Shown: positions 50,596 to 59,853 of the stretch, piece after piece | How the letters are laid out: each line of letters starts with the position of its first letter | Position numbering within the stretch: position 1 is the first letter of the stretch | Assembly (NCBI GenBank): GCA_964444065.1 | Contig: CAYUFL010000006.1 | Span: 1 to 64,000 of the forward strand | Reading direction: 5' to 3' | From: JBGMEA01 sp964444065 | GTDB taxonomy: Bacteria; Bacillota; Clostridia; Eubacteriales; Anaerofustaceae | Length of the DNA stretch: 64,000 nt | Translations under genes and position numbers: made by a program | Notes under the pieces: generated by a model | The model's input: only the letters and a program-made list of their open reading frames with translations | The model's database searches: none | What the model was told of the DNA's origin: nothing

Positions 50596-52964
50596 TGCGC
50601 ATTCTCCTCAAAAATGTAATGATATACGTCATGCATGGTTTCTGCATAGCAAACTTCCAATTGATTCAGTATCATTTCAGGGATTTCTTTCAGATCTTCC
50701 CTATTTTCGGTCGGAATAATCACACGGGTAATCTGAGAGCGGTTCGCTGCCAACAGCTTTTCTCTCAGTCCGCCGATCGGAAGGACTTTTCCTACCAGCG
50801 TAATCTCTCCCGTCATCGCGGTTTTTTGAGGAACCGCTTTTTTTGTAAGCGCCGAAATAAGCGCCGTAGTCATCGTAATGCCTGCAGAGGGACCGTCTTT
50901 CGGAACAGCTCCTTCCGGAACATGAACATGAATGTCAATTTTGTCCCAATGGATTTCCTGCGCATCGTACTTATCAACATTGGCGCGAATATGTCCGATT
51001 GCGGTTTTCGCAGATTCTTTCATTACATCGCCCAATTGTCCCGTCAGCTCCAATTTTCCGCTGCCTTCTGCAATTGCAACTTCGATTTGCAGCATGTCTC
51101 CGCCTACGCTTGTCCACGCAAGTCCGTTCACTACCCCGATCACCGATTCGTCTTTCGCAATATCATAAGTATGAACCTTTTTGCCGAGATATTCGGAAAG
51201 CGTATCTTTCGTAAGGGTAAGTTTTTCATTTCCGTCAACAATCAGATTTTTCGCGGCTTTTCGGCAAAGAGCGGAAATCGAACGTTCCAATTGCCGTACA
51301 CCTGATTCACGCGTATAGTTATAGATGATTTCATATAATAGTTCATCATCCAATGTTAGATTCTCTTGTGTAATGCCGTTCATTTTCATCTGTTTTTCGA
51401 TCAGATGGCGCTTCGCTATTTCCAGTTTTTCACTCGGCATATAGCCCGGAAGTTCGATGACTTCCATACGGTCAAGCAATGGTGCGGGTATTGTGGAAAG
51501 CATATTTGCCGTTGTAATAAACATCACATCCGACAGGTCAAACGGAATTTCGATATAGGTATCCGTAAATGATACATTTTGCTCCGGATCCAGTGCTTCG
51601 AGCAGTGCAGATGCGGGATCTCCTTTAATATCCTTCGTCAATTTGTCGATTTCGTCAAGCAAGAATACCGGGTTTTTGCTTTGTACCTGACGAAGTCCGG
51701 CGATAATTCTGCCTGGCATTGCGCCGACATACGTCTTTCTGTGACCTCTGATTTCTGCTTCGTCATGCATTCCGCCTAATGAAATGCGCACAAACTTTCT
51801 TCCGATCGCATTGGCAATCGATTTTGCGATAGAGGTCTTTCCTACGCCCGGAGGACCGACCAAACAGAGAATCGGACTCTTCAGCGAATGGGTTAATTTG
51901 ATCACTGACAAGTATTCTAAAATTCTTTCCTTGACTTTTTCCAAACCATAATGCTCGTTATCGAGTATTTCAGATGCTTGCTTGATATCAAAGTCATCCT
52001 GATCCGCTTTTTCCCAAGGCAAATCGAGGACGTAATCGAGATATGACTGAATAACAGAAGCTTCCTGCGATCCCATGGGGGTCATTTCAAAGCGATCCAT
52101 TTCTTTCAGCAACCGTTTTTTGTACTCATCCTGCAGAGGCAGTGCTTCCAGTTTTGAGCGATATTCATCTATGGTTTCATCTTCGTCATCTTCATTGAGT
52201 TCTTTGTTGATCAATTGCTTCTTTTCTCTTAAATAGCGTGCTTTCTGATCATTTGACAAAGTCAGAACGAGTTCTTTTTCCAGTTCCAGCTCCATTTCGG
52301 CGATATTGGTTAAACGCACGAGAATTTCGATGGTTGCTTTCAGTCTGGCATCCGTGTTCGCGTGCTCCATTAACGTATAATATTCATCCGAGGAAAGCGG
52401 CAGATTGGACGTAATAAAATCAGTCACCTTATCCGGATGCTGCTCTTCCAATTGCTTTTCATAAAAATCATCAAAACGTCCGATCAAATTCAGATATCCG
52501 ATGTATTTATCAATCAAGAGCTGCATCAGTATTTTTTCTTCTTCCGAGACTTTAGTCATATCATAGGTAAAAGGAGACACTCGTGTCATGTAGAATGATT
52601 CTGATTCTATGTATTCCCAGATAATCCCTCTGTTGATCCCTTTTACACTGATTCTGACAGAATTGTGGCTTATTTTAACAATGTCTCTCATATCAGCGAT
52701 ACAGCCGATTTTTTTGAGTGCCGTATTCTGAGGATCACTTTTTGGATCGAATCCATTAACAAAACAAAGCAGATGCGATGTTTTTGCAGCATGTTCCACT
52801 GCAAGCAATGCATCTTCCGTATCCAGATCGATTACCGTATTAATTTCAGGTCCTATAATATAACCATCAACATGCAAAAGCGGAAGAGTATATTCGTTTT
52901 CGTCATATAATGTAGTCTTTTTGTCTGCTGTTTCCATTTTTTTTCCCTTTTTATTTTTAAGCAT
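50592..52964 (-). CDS. lon: ATP-dependent Lon protease
   Basis: 790 residues. N-terminal substrate-recognition domain (YTLPLLHVDGYIIGPEINTVIDL), coiled-coil, AAA+ module with Walker A GPPGVGKTSIAKSIANA and Walker B PVFLLDEIDKL, then the serine protease domain with catalytic Ser in PKDGPSAGITMTTAL and Lys in GKVLPIGGLREKLLAA. The first codon is ambiguous: both ATGs at 52964 and about 30 bases later have purine-rich sites; the upstream one (GAGGTAGGAA) is kept. Begins the lon-engB-serS unit. An ATACC/GGTAT short hairpin lies in its leader; no CtsR or HrcA box was recognised. Confidence 0.96.
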   Translation of the reverse strand: MLKNKKGKKMETADKKTTLYDENEYTLPLLHVDGYIIGPEINTVIDLDTEDALLAVEHAAKTSHLLCFVNGFDPKSDPQNTALKKIGCIADMRDIVKISHNSVRISVKGINRGIIWEYIESESFYMTRVSPFTYDMTKVSEEEKILMQLLIDKYIGYLNLIGRFDDFYEKQLEEQHPDKVTDFITSNLPLSSDEYYTLMEHANTDARLKATIEILVRLTNIAEMELELEKELVLTLSNDQKARYLREKKQLINKELNEDDEDETIDEYRSKLEALPLQDEYKKRLLKEMDRFEMTPMGSQEASVIQSYLDYVLDLPWEKADQDDFDIKQASEILDNEHYGLEKVKERILEYLSVIKLTHSLKSPILCLVGPPGVGKTSIAKSIANAIGRKFVRISLGGMHDEAEIRGHRKTYVGAMPGRIIAGLRQVQSKNPVFLLDEIDKLTKDIKGDPASALLEALDPEQNVSFTDTYIEIPFDLSDVMFITTANMLSTIPAPLLDRMEVIELPGYMPSEKLEIAKRHLIEKQMKMNGITQENLTLDDELLYEIIYNYTRESGVRQLERSISALCRKAAKNLIVDGNEKLTLTKDTLSEYLGKKVHTYDIAKDESVIGVVNGLAWTSVGGDMLQIEVAIAEGSGKLELTGQLGDVMKESAKTAIGHIRANVDKYDAQEIHWDKIDIHVHVPEGAVPKDGPSAGITMTTALISALTKKAVPQKTAMTGEITLVGKVLPIGGLREKLLAANRSQITRVIIPTENREDLKEIPEMILNQLEVCYAETMHDVYHYIFEENAQ

Positions 52965-53074
52965 TTCCTACCTCTGTTGTTGATATGACAATTTCGAAAC
53001 GCCATACCTCTCGGTATCTTTCTGCGGGGTATTGCCCATCAAAACAGAATATTACACCAATATAATTATAACAC

Positions 53075-53114
53075 AAAAAAATACGGGTACAAACAGCAAT
53101 GCTGTCCGTCCCGT
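53075..53114 (-). terminator. Terminator of the ribosomal protein operon (after rplL)
   Basis: Minus-strand hairpin ACGGG...ACAGC/GCTGT...CCCGT with small internal mismatches, followed by TTTTTTT. Confidence 0.85.
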
Positions 53115-53137
53115 ATAATTTCGCGCTTCAATCATAA

Positions 53138-53506
53138 CTATTTGATTTCGATTTTTCCGCCGGATTCTTCTACTTTTGTTTTGATGATTTCAGCTTCTTC
53201 TTTGGAAATTGCTTCTTTGATTGTGCTCGGAGCATTATCAACCAAATCTTTTGCTTCTTTCAGCGCGAGACCGGTTACTTCTCTGACAGCTTTAACAACT
53301 TTCAGTTTTTCAGCACCTGCATCTGTAAGCACTACGTTGAATTCTGTCTGTTCTTCCACTTCAGCAGCGGCAACAACAGCAACACCTGCAACAGGAGCTG
53401 CAGCACTCACACCAAATTCTTCTTCAAGAGCTTTAACCAATTCGCTCAGTTCGAGCACTGTCATTGATTTTACTTCGTCTATAATTGATTGAAATTTTTC
53501 TGACAT
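53138..53506 (-). CDS. rplL: Large ribosomal subunit protein bL12 (L7/L12)
   Basis: Stalk protein that recruits translation GTPases. 122 residues from the ATG at 53506, with GGAGG nine bases upstream (a TTG at 53521 falls inside that site). N-terminal dimerisation domain (LELSELVKALEEEFGV), Ala/Val/Pro hinge, and C-terminal TGLALKEAKDLVDNAPSTIKE factor-binding helix are all present. It directly follows rplJ, as is standard. Confidence 0.98.
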   Translation of the reverse strand: MSEKFQSIIDEVKSMTVLELSELVKALEEEFGVSAAAPVAGVAVVAAAEVEEQTEFNVVLTDAGAEKLKVVKAVREVTGLALKEAKDLVDNAPSTIKEAISKEEAEIIKTKVEESGGKIEIK

Positions 53507-53536
53507 TTTTATATCCTCCAATTCGTTTTTTGCTAT

Positions 53537-54040
53537 TTAAGCTGTTTTTTGATCTTTGATCGCATTGATAACATATGCAAAGTTTGCGATCGGTGCATTC
53601 AAGCTGCCCAACATTTTTGCGATGAGCACTTCTTTGGACGGTAACTGCGAGATTTTTTGAATCGAGTCAGCATCCGTTACAGCGTTGTCTATCACGCCGC
53701 CAATGAATTCAAGTGTCTGTAGTTTATTGTCTTTTGCAAAATCAGCAATTAATTTTGCCGGAGCAACCGCATCCGTATTGCTGAACGCAATTGCAGTCGT
53801 TCCTTCAAAGCAACTCACAAGTTCGTCATATCCGCATTCTTGTGCGGCAAATCGAAGGAATGTGTTCTTGTAGATTTTATATTCCACACCCATTTCCCGC
53901 GCTTTGACTCTCAATGCTGTTACTTTCTCCACATTGATGCCTTTGTAATTCACGATTACAAATGATTGTGCAGACTTCATTTTTTCCGCTATTTCGGAAA
54001 CGATCTGCTTTTTTTGTTCCAGTATTGCGCCTGAGGACAT
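53537..54040 (-). CDS. rplJ: Large ribosomal subunit protein uL10
   Basis: Base of the ribosomal stalk, holds bL12 dimers. 167 residues from the ATG at 54040 with GAAGGAGGG upstream. SAQSFVIVNYKGINVEKVTALR and the AKLIADFAKDNKLQTLEFIGG segments fit uL10. The C-terminal helix binds bL12. The gene lies behind an L10-type leader. Confidence 0.97.
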   Translation of the reverse strand: MSSGAILEQKKQIVSEIAEKMKSAQSFVIVNYKGINVEKVTALRVKAREMGVEYKIYKNTFLRFAAQECGYDELVSCFEGTTAIAFSNTDAVAPAKLIADFAKDNKLQTLEFIGGVIDNAVTDADSIQKISQLPSKEVLIAKMLGSLNAPIANFAYVINAIKDQKTA

Positions 54041-54081
54041 CGTTTTCCCTCCTTCATCATTATTCTGAATGGAAAGAGCAT

Positions 54082-54178
54082 AAAAAAGCTCTTTACCGCA
54101 CAGGATAAAGAGCAAAAAAATCTGTTTGCTTTTTACCTCGGCAGGATATTTAAGTTTGCACACCTGCTGTCTGCGGTT
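54082..54178 (-). promoter_or_regulatory. Ribosomal protein L10 leader with attenuator
   Basis: Minus strand: CCGCAGACAGCAGGTG at the start (54162-54177) and CCTGCCGAGGT (54136-54146) match the conserved arms of the Bacillota L10 leader, which binds the L10-L12 complex. Downstream, GCTCTTTA/TAAAGAGC (54088-54113) plus TTTTTT forms an attenuator hairpin 42 bases before rplJ. Excess L10-L12 should favour termination. Confidence 0.85.
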
Positions 54179-54210
54179 TTGTTTCATTATTGGTCAGTAT
54201 ATCATAAAAG

Positions 54211-54900
54211 CTATAGCTTTGCAACCGATAATTTCACACCCGGGCTCATAGTGCTAGCCAGTGTAACGCTTTTGAAATATTGTCCTTTTGCTGCCGAAGG
54301 CTTTGCTTTTTTGATTGCATCAACGAGTGTCGTAATGTTTTCCAAAAGAGCTTCTTCAGAAAAGCTTGCTTTCCCTACAGGACAATGTATGATGTTTGTT
54401 TTATCCAATCGATATTCTACTTTACCTGCTTTTACTTCACTCACAGCTTTCGCAACATCCATCGTTACAGAACCTGTTTTCGGGTTCGGCATCAGACCTC
54501 TGGGTCCGAGAATTTTACCGAGACGTCCGACAAGTCCCATCATATCAGGCGTTGCAACAACGGCATCGAAATCCATCCAATTTTCTTTTTGGATTTTTTC
54601 CACCATATCTTCTGCACCGACAAAGTCCGCACCGGCAGCTTCTGCGTCTTTGGCTTTTTCGCCCTTTGCAAAAACCAGCACACGCACCGACTTCCCTGTT
54701 CCGTTCGGAAGAACGATAGCGCCGCGCACCTGTTGATCCGCATGTCTGGAGTCAACACCGAGTCTGACGTGAAGTTCGATTGTTTCATCAAATTTCGAGG
54801 TAGCGAGTTTTTTTACCAGAGCTGTACCTTCGTCAAATTCATAGAATTTGCCCTTTTCGATCTGCTCTTTCTTGATTGCATAATTTTTTGTTTTATTCAT
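54211..54900 (-). CDS. rplA: Large ribosomal subunit protein uL1
   Basis: 229 residues, at the L1 stalk. Signature GRLGKILGPRGLMPNPKTGSVT and TIELHVRLGVDSRHADQQVRGAIVLPNGTGKS are diagnostic. The site before the ATG (AGAAAGAA) is weak. Paired with rplK in the usual rplK-rplA unit, 50 bases after it. Confidence 0.98.
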   Translation of the reverse strand: MNKTKNYAIKKEQIEKGKFYEFDEGTALVKKLATSKFDETIELHVRLGVDSRHADQQVRGAIVLPNGTGKSVRVLVFAKGEKAKDAEAAGADFVGAEDMVEKIQKENWMDFDAVVATPDMMGLVGRLGKILGPRGLMPNPKTGSVTMDVAKAVSEVKAGKVEYRLDKTNIIHCPVGKASFSEEALLENITTLVDAIKKAKPSAAKGQYFKSVTLASTMSPGVKLSVAKL

Positions 54901-54950
54901 GATTTTCTTTCTGTGGTATTACGCCTCCCACAATAACGGCGAATTCATAC

Positions 54951-55376
54951 TTATTCAGCGATTGTAATGCCCATACTTCTGGCAGTTCCTTCAACCATGC
55001 TCATAGCCGCTTCGAGGCTGGCTGCATTGATATCCGGCATTTTTACTGTGGCAATTTCCTTGACTTGTTCTTTTGTGATTTTACCGACTTTTTGTACGTT
55101 CGGTTTAGCCGAACCGCTTTCGATACCGATCGCTTTTTTAATGAGCACCGCTACCGGCGGCGTTTTGGTTACAAACGTGAAGGTATTATCCTGATAAACG
55201 GTAATTACGACTGGAACAATCAGCCCCGCCTGTTTTTCCGTTCTTGCATTATATTCTTTGCAGAACTGCATGATATTGACGCCGTGCTGACCGAGCGCAG
55301 GACCAACCGGGGGAGCTGGAGTTGCTTTCCCTGCCGGTATCTGCAGTTTGATCAGACCGATTACTTTCTTTGCCAT
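54951..55376 (-). CDS. rplK: Large ribosomal subunit protein uL11
   Basis: 141 residues. GLIKLQIPAGKATPAPPVGPALGQHGVNIMQFCKEYNART at the N-terminus and KMPDINAASLEAAMSMVEGTARSMGI at the C-terminus are family-defining. It sits at the GTPase-associated centre and is needed for RelA-type activation; rel is encoded 2.3 kb away. AGGAGG precedes the ATG. Confidence 0.98.
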   Translation of the reverse strand: MAKKVIGLIKLQIPAGKATPAPPVGPALGQHGVNIMQFCKEYNARTEKQAGLIVPVVITVYQDNTFTFVTKTPPVAVLIKKAIGIESGSAKPNVQKVGKITKEQVKEIATVKMPDINAASLEAAMSMVEGTARSMGITIAE

Positions 55377-55400
55377 TGTATTTCCTCCTGTTACACTTTC

Positions 55401-55925
55401 CTATAACTTCTTAACTTGAACGAAGTCCAATTCGACAGGTGTTTCTCTGCCGAACATGGAAATGTTCACTTTTAACTTGCGTTTTTCCAAATTAATTTCT
55501 TCAATCAAACCGTCAAATCCTTCAAACGGTCCGCTGACGACTTTGATCTCATCGCCAACTTTCAAATCAATCACCGGCATTTTTTCGCGAATGCCCAGAT
55601 TCGTCAATTCATCATCGGTCAGCGGAACCGGTTTGGATGCCGGTCCGACGAAACCTGTTACGCCTCGTGTGTTGCGTACGACGTACCACGACTCATCCGT
55701 CATAAACATTTTAACCATGACATAGCCGGGAAAGATTTTTTTCGCAACCGATTTGCGCACTCCGCCTTTGGTTTCTTCCACATCATGCATCGGCACCACC
55801 ACTTCCAGAATGATGTCTTCCATGTTTCGGCTTTGTACGGTTGCTTCAATATTTGCTTTTACTTTGTTTTCATAACCCGAATACGTATGTGCAACATACC
55901 ATTTCGCACCGTTCGCTTCATTCAT
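55401..55925 (-). CDS. nusG: Transcription termination/antitermination protein NusG
   Basis: 174 residues. NGN domain (AKWYVAHTYSGYENKVKANIE, FPGYVMVKMFM, TRGVTGFVG) and KOW domain (KVGDEIKVVSGPFEGFDGLIEEIN) are complete. NusG binds RNA polymerase and also contacts Rho, whose gene in this window is unusual. It lies 12 bases after secE. Confidence 0.97.
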   Translation of the reverse strand: MNEANGAKWYVAHTYSGYENKVKANIEATVQSRNMEDIILEVVVPMHDVEETKGGVRKSVAKKIFPGYVMVKMFMTDESWYVVRNTRGVTGFVGPASKPVPLTDDELTNLGIREKMPVIDLKVGDEIKVVSGPFEGFDGLIEEINLEKRKLKVNISMFGRETPVELDFVQVKKL

Positions 55926-55937
55926 TCTTTCACGTCC

Positions 55938-56237
55938 TTAACCCAAATTGTAGATCAGATTTGTCAGATATGAAAAAATCGTATCGAAAAAATAGATCAA
56001 GACGCTAAAGAATACAATGATCAAGATTACGATACCAGTGCTTTTCATCAGTTCTTTGCCGGTAGGCCACGTGACTTTTTTAAGCTCATTGTATGCGCCC
56101 ACAAAATAATTCACGATGTTTTTTACCCATCTGATCAGAAAAAACTGTTTTTTTACAGCCGGTTTCGCAGATGATTTCTGTACGGATTTCGCTTTCGGCT
56201 TCGCCTTATTAGACGTGCTCGGGGTTTTGTTTGCCAT
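55938..56237 (-). CDS. secE: Preprotein translocase subunit SecE
   Basis: 99 residues: a basic, S/K/A-rich cytoplasmic N-terminus (about 1-30), the SecE core NYFVGAYNELKKVTWPTGKELMKST, then one transmembrane helix (about 68-88). The TWPTGKEL motif is the hallmark. GGGAGG precedes the ATG. The N-terminal extension is longer than the minimal one-helix SecE of Gram-positives, but polar. Confidence 0.95.
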   Translation of the reverse strand: MANKTPSTSNKAKPKAKSVQKSSAKPAVKKQFFLIRWVKNIVNYFVGAYNELKKVTWPTGKELMKSTGIVILIIVFFSVLIYFFDTIFSYLTNLIYNLG

Positions 56238-56264
56238 TTAGTGACCTCCCTGCCGCAAAGCGGT

Positions 56265-56414
56265 CTATTTTGTTTCCTTGTGCAGTGTATGAGTCTTACA
56301 GAATTTGCAGTATTTTTGCAGTTCCATTCTTTCTTTGGGTCGATCTTTGTTCTTCATTGTGTCGTAGTTTCTTTGTTTGCATTCTGTGCATGCAAGCGTT
56401 ACTTTTACTCTCAT
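56265..56414 (-). CDS. rpmG: Large ribosomal subunit protein bL33, zinc-binding type
   Basis: 49 residues, too short for usual ORF cut-offs. MRVKVTLACTECKQRNYDT begins the protein; the second Cys pair is YCKFCKTHTLHKETK. The two CxxC motifs mark the zinc form (C+). AAAGGTG lies seven bases before the ATG. First gene of rpmG-secE-nusG-rplK-rplA, the standard bacterial order; the secE gap is 27 bases. Confidence 0.95.
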   Translation of the reverse strand: MRVKVTLACTECKQRNYDTMKNKDRPKERMELQKYCKFCKTHTLHKETK

Positions 56415-56591
56415 TTTTACACACCTTTGTTTTATAATTAATAAAAATTTTCACGAAAAAAAGGCTTTCTCGCCTTGCAAAAGTTATTATACCATGCATT
56501 GGATAAAATGCAAGTGTTTTTCTGTTTTTATTGATTAATTCCTTTATTTGTTTTAAGATACACACAGTAACAAAATTGACCGGAGTAATAT

Positions 56592-57455
56592 ATGAAACCA
56601 AATACACCACAGACGGGCTTTTCAAAATCACTGTATTGTTTTATTCCATTGTTTATTTATTTTGCAATCAATTTCATTGTAGGTTCGATATACGAAATGA
56701 TACTGGCCGTGCAATTTATGTCGGCTGACCCGAATTTGTCGACTGATGATCTGCTGAATAAAGTACTCAATACTGCAATGGCGCAGAATTCAAAATTAAT
56801 GATCGCTGTGTCGTCAGTGGTTCTGCTGATAATGGGTCTCCTTTTTTTCAAACATGAATATCGATCATTTGACAGAAGATTTCAGAATCAAATCAAACCG
56901 AGAGAATATATTGGAATCGGCGCATTAAGTATCGGTTTTTTTATTGCCGTTACGATTCTGCTTCAAATATTGTATTCCATCTGGGGCGACACCTCATTAT
57001 TCACTTCATATTCGGAAACAATGAATTTGCTGCTTCAGGACAACCTGTGGATCAATCTCATTTCGGTTGGCATTCTTGCACCGATCAGCGAAGAACTATT
57101 GTTTCGAGGATTGATATTCAACAGAATGCGGTCCTATATGAACGAAAATTCAGCCATTGTCCTGTCAGCTCTCATTTTCGCATTAATGCATGCGCCTACC
57201 GTCATTCAAATTATTTACGCATTTTTATTGGGATGTGTTTTGGCTTATGCCTATTCGAAATTTGAAAACATCCTGGTACCGATCGTAATACATATGATTT
57301 TCAATTTGTCAAATTTCCCGTTTATGACAAATGCGCTGAGCAATTTTCCGTCAACTGTCACTCAGTCCCTTCTCTTCTACGGAATGTGCGTCGTTCTCTG
57401 CTTTTTCGGATTACGCATGCTCCTCAGAAAACAAAAGCCTTCCTTGAAATTGTAA
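56592..57455 (+). CDS. CPBP-family intramembrane metalloprotease
   Basis: 287 residues with about seven membrane helices. The CAAX-protease/bacteriocin-processing motifs are present: EELLFRGLIFNRMR (motif 1, Glu-Glu and Arg), FALMHAP (motif 2 His) and IVIHMIFNLSNF (motif 3 His and Asn). The family cleaves membrane-associated substrates or handles prenylated or bacteriocin precursors; its role here is unknown and no bacteriocin gene is adjacent. Monocistronic; a strong terminator follows. Confidence 0.88.
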   Translation: MKPNTPQTGFSKSLYCFIPLFIYFAINFIVGSIYEMILAVQFMSADPNLSTDDLLNKVLNTAMAQNSKLMIAVSSVVLLIMGLLFFKHEYRSFDRRFQNQIKPREYIGIGALSIGFFIAVTILLQILYSIWGDTSLFTSYSETMNLLLQDNLWINLISVGILAPISEELLFRGLIFNRMRSYMNENSAIVLSALIFALMHAPTVIQIIYAFLLGCVLAYAYSKFENILVPIVIHMIFNLSNFPFMTNALSNFPSTVTQSLLFYGMCVVLCFFGLRMLLRKQKPSLKL

Positions 57456-57494
57456 CATAATTCTCACGCGCTCCACAGAATCCGCATAAATTAT

Positions 57495-57526
57495 GCAGCG
57501 AACATCGAAATCGCTGCTTTTTCTTT
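57495..57526 (+). terminator. Terminator after the CPBP gene
   Basis: Stem GCAGCGA/TCGCTGC with a nine-base loop and TTTTTCTTT. It separates the CPBP gene from rel. Confidence 0.88.
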
Positions 57527-57557
57527 ACAATAAGCCGATTTTCACACGATCCGATAC

Positions 57558-57586
57558 TTGCAAAACCAACTAATTGCCATTATAAT
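57558..57586 (+). promoter_or_regulatory. Sigma-A promoter of rel
   Basis: TTGCAA (57558-57563), 17-base spacer, TATAAT (57581-57586), about 70 bases before the start codon. Confidence 0.72.
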
Positions 57587-57657
57587 TATTAGTTACATAT
57601 ACCAATACATACTATGTGATATTTTGCTCTTTTATTTTTCTGAGAGGCGATAGCGTT

Positions 57658-59805
57658 ATGGCAACCATCGAAGACGTAACACATTTAGTATCCGAATATA
57701 ATCCGACCGCCGATTTGCAGTTACTGCAAACCGCATACGGTTTTGCGGAAAATGCGCACACGCACCAAACAAGACTCAGCGGGGAAGCTTACATTACGCA
57801 TCCTGTTGAAATCGCCTATATTCTTGCAGGCTTGAAGATGGACATGCCGACGATCATTGCAGGCTTGCTTCATGATGTTGTTGAAGATACCAATTATACA
57901 TATAAGGATATTGAGGACAATTTCGGGAAAGAAGTCGCTGATTTGGTTGACGGAGTCACGAAAATCACAAAACTGGAATACTCCAACAAAGAAGATCAGC
58001 AAGCGGAGTCTTTCCGAAAAATGTTTATTGCGATGGCCAACGATTTACGCGTCATCATTATTAAATTGGCAGACAGGCTTCATAATATGAGAACACTGTC
58101 CGCTATGAGTAAAGAGAAACAAATATCCAAAGCAACCGAAACACTTGATATCTATGCGCCGATCGCGCATCGTCTCGGTATCTTTAAAATAAAATGGGAA
58201 TTTGAAGATCTTGCCCTACGCTATCTGGAACCGGAACAATATTATCAGCTCGTCGAGAAGGTCGCTCAGAAGCGTCAGGAACGAGAAGCATATATCGGCA
58301 ATGTCGTAGATGTATTGAGCGACAAATTGACAAAGGAATCAATCAAATTTTCCATTGAAGGCAGACCAAAGCATTTTTTCAGCATTTTTAAAAAAATGCA
58401 AAACGGAAAAAATTTCAGTGAGATTTATGATTTGATTGCAATTCGAGTATTGGTTGACAGTGTCAATGACTGTTATGCCGTACTCGGTTGGGTACATACT
58501 TTGTGGAAACCGATTCCGGGAAGAATCAAAGATTACATTGCCATGCCGAAGCCGAATATGTATCAATCGCTGCATACCACAGTAATCGGTCCCGGCGGTT
58601 CACCCGTCGAAATTCAAATCAGAACAAAAGATATGCATCAGATCGCCGAATACGGGATCGCTGCACATTGGAAATACAAAGAAGGCAAACAAGGTTCCGA
58701 TGAAATGAGCGAGCGTCTTCGCTGGCTTTGGGAACTCAAAGAGCTGGATCAGGAACTGCAGGACTCAGACGAGTTCATGGATGCGGTCAAGAAAGATTTA
58801 TATACGGATGAAGTATTCGTATTTACACCGAAAGGAAAAGTAATCGAACTTCCGATGGGGGCAACCCCCCTTGATTTTGCGTATCGTATTCACTCCGATG
58901 TCGGAAATAAATGTGTCGGAGCCAAAGTTAACGGGAAAATCATTCCGCTGAACGCAAAACTGAAAACCGGAGATATTGTCGAGGTCATTACCAATCCTGC
59001 ATCAAAAGGGCCCAGCAGAGATTGGCTCAAAGTAGTTGTCAGCACACACGCAAAAAACAAAATACGCAGCCATTTTCGAAAAACGGACAAAGAAGAGAAT
59101 GTGCAAAAAGGCAAAGATATGCTTGAGCGGGAAATCAAGCATGCGAAGCTGAATATGAATGATATCATCCGCAATGAATACGCCGATTTTATCTTTAAAC
59201 GATTCAATATCACAAGCTGGGAAGACTTGTATTCATCGATCGGATACGGCGGTATCCGCGCCGGATATGTCATTCAGCGCGTAAAAGAAAATTTCAAACA
59301 AGATTTCCCAGAAGAAGAAACCGTTGTACCAATTATCTCGGCCCCGAAACACGGAGACAAAGGACGCACTGTCAATGTCCAGGGGCACAATGATCTGTCC
59401 GTCAAATTCGCAAAATGCTGTATGCCCGTACCCGGCGACAATATTATGGGATATATCACGCGCGGCAGAGGTATTTCCGTACACCGTGCAGACTGCATTA
59501 ATATCAAAAGCACAAATGACACCGAACGGCTCATTGAAGTCAGTTGGATATCGGAGAGTCCGATCAGTGAGAAATTCTCTGCGGAAATCGTTATCAAAGC
59601 ATCGGATCGAAAAGGTCTGTTGAGCGACATCAGCACGACGATCAGCAACGAGGGAATCAGCATCACGGGAATGACCGTGAAAACACAAAAAGACGGTTCC
59701 GCTTTTATGAATATGGATGTCATCATCCAAAACACCAAACAGGTCGATAAGCTGCTGGGCAAAATTTCCGTCATTAACGGAGTCAACAGTGTCTACCGTC
59801 TTTAG
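57658..59805 (+). CDS. rel: Bifunctional (p)ppGpp synthetase/hydrolase
   Basis: 715 residues from the ATG at 57658 (GAGAGGCGA upstream). The HD hydrolase domain has GEAYITHPVEIA, LLHDVVEDTNYTYKDIE and KLADRLHNMRTL; the synthetase domain has GRPKHFFSIFKKM, YDLIAIRVLVD and GRIKDYIAMPKPNMYQSLHTTV, with both catalytic centres intact. TGS domain (DEVFVFTPKGKVIELPMGATPLDFAYRIH) and C-terminal ACT domain (IVIKASDRKGLLSDISTTIS) follow. This single long RSH is the usual stringent-response enzyme of Bacillota. Confidence 0.96.
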   Translation: MATIEDVTHLVSEYNPTADLQLLQTAYGFAENAHTHQTRLSGEAYITHPVEIAYILAGLKMDMPTIIAGLLHDVVEDTNYTYKDIEDNFGKEVADLVDGVTKITKLEYSNKEDQQAESFRKMFIAMANDLRVIIIKLADRLHNMRTLSAMSKEKQISKATETLDIYAPIAHRLGIFKIKWEFEDLALRYLEPEQYYQLVEKVAQKRQEREAYIGNVVDVLSDKLTKESIKFSIEGRPKHFFSIFKKMQNGKNFSEIYDLIAIRVLVDSVNDCYAVLGWVHTLWKPIPGRIKDYIAMPKPNMYQSLHTTVIGPGGSPVEIQIRTKDMHQIAEYGIAAHWKYKEGKQGSDEMSERLRWLWELKELDQELQDSDEFMDAVKKDLYTDEVFVFTPKGKVIELPMGATPLDFAYRIHSDVGNKCVGAKVNGKIIPLNAKLKTGDIVEVITNPASKGPSRDWLKVVVSTHAKNKIRSHFRKTDKEENVQKGKDMLEREIKHAKLNMNDIIRNEYADFIFKRFNITSWEDLYSSIGYGGIRAGYVIQRVKENFKQDFPEEETVVPIISAPKHGDKGRTVNVQGHNDLSVKFAKCCMPVPGDNIMGYITRGRGISVHRADCINIKSTNDTERLIEVSWISESPISEKFSAEIVIKASDRKGLLSDISTTISNEGISITGMTVKTQKDGSAFMNMDVIIQNTKQVDKLLGKISVINGVNSVYRL

Positions 59806-59853
59806 CAAACATGAATTCAGTTGCCGTCAAAGTTTGTATCGGAGGAATTTCAA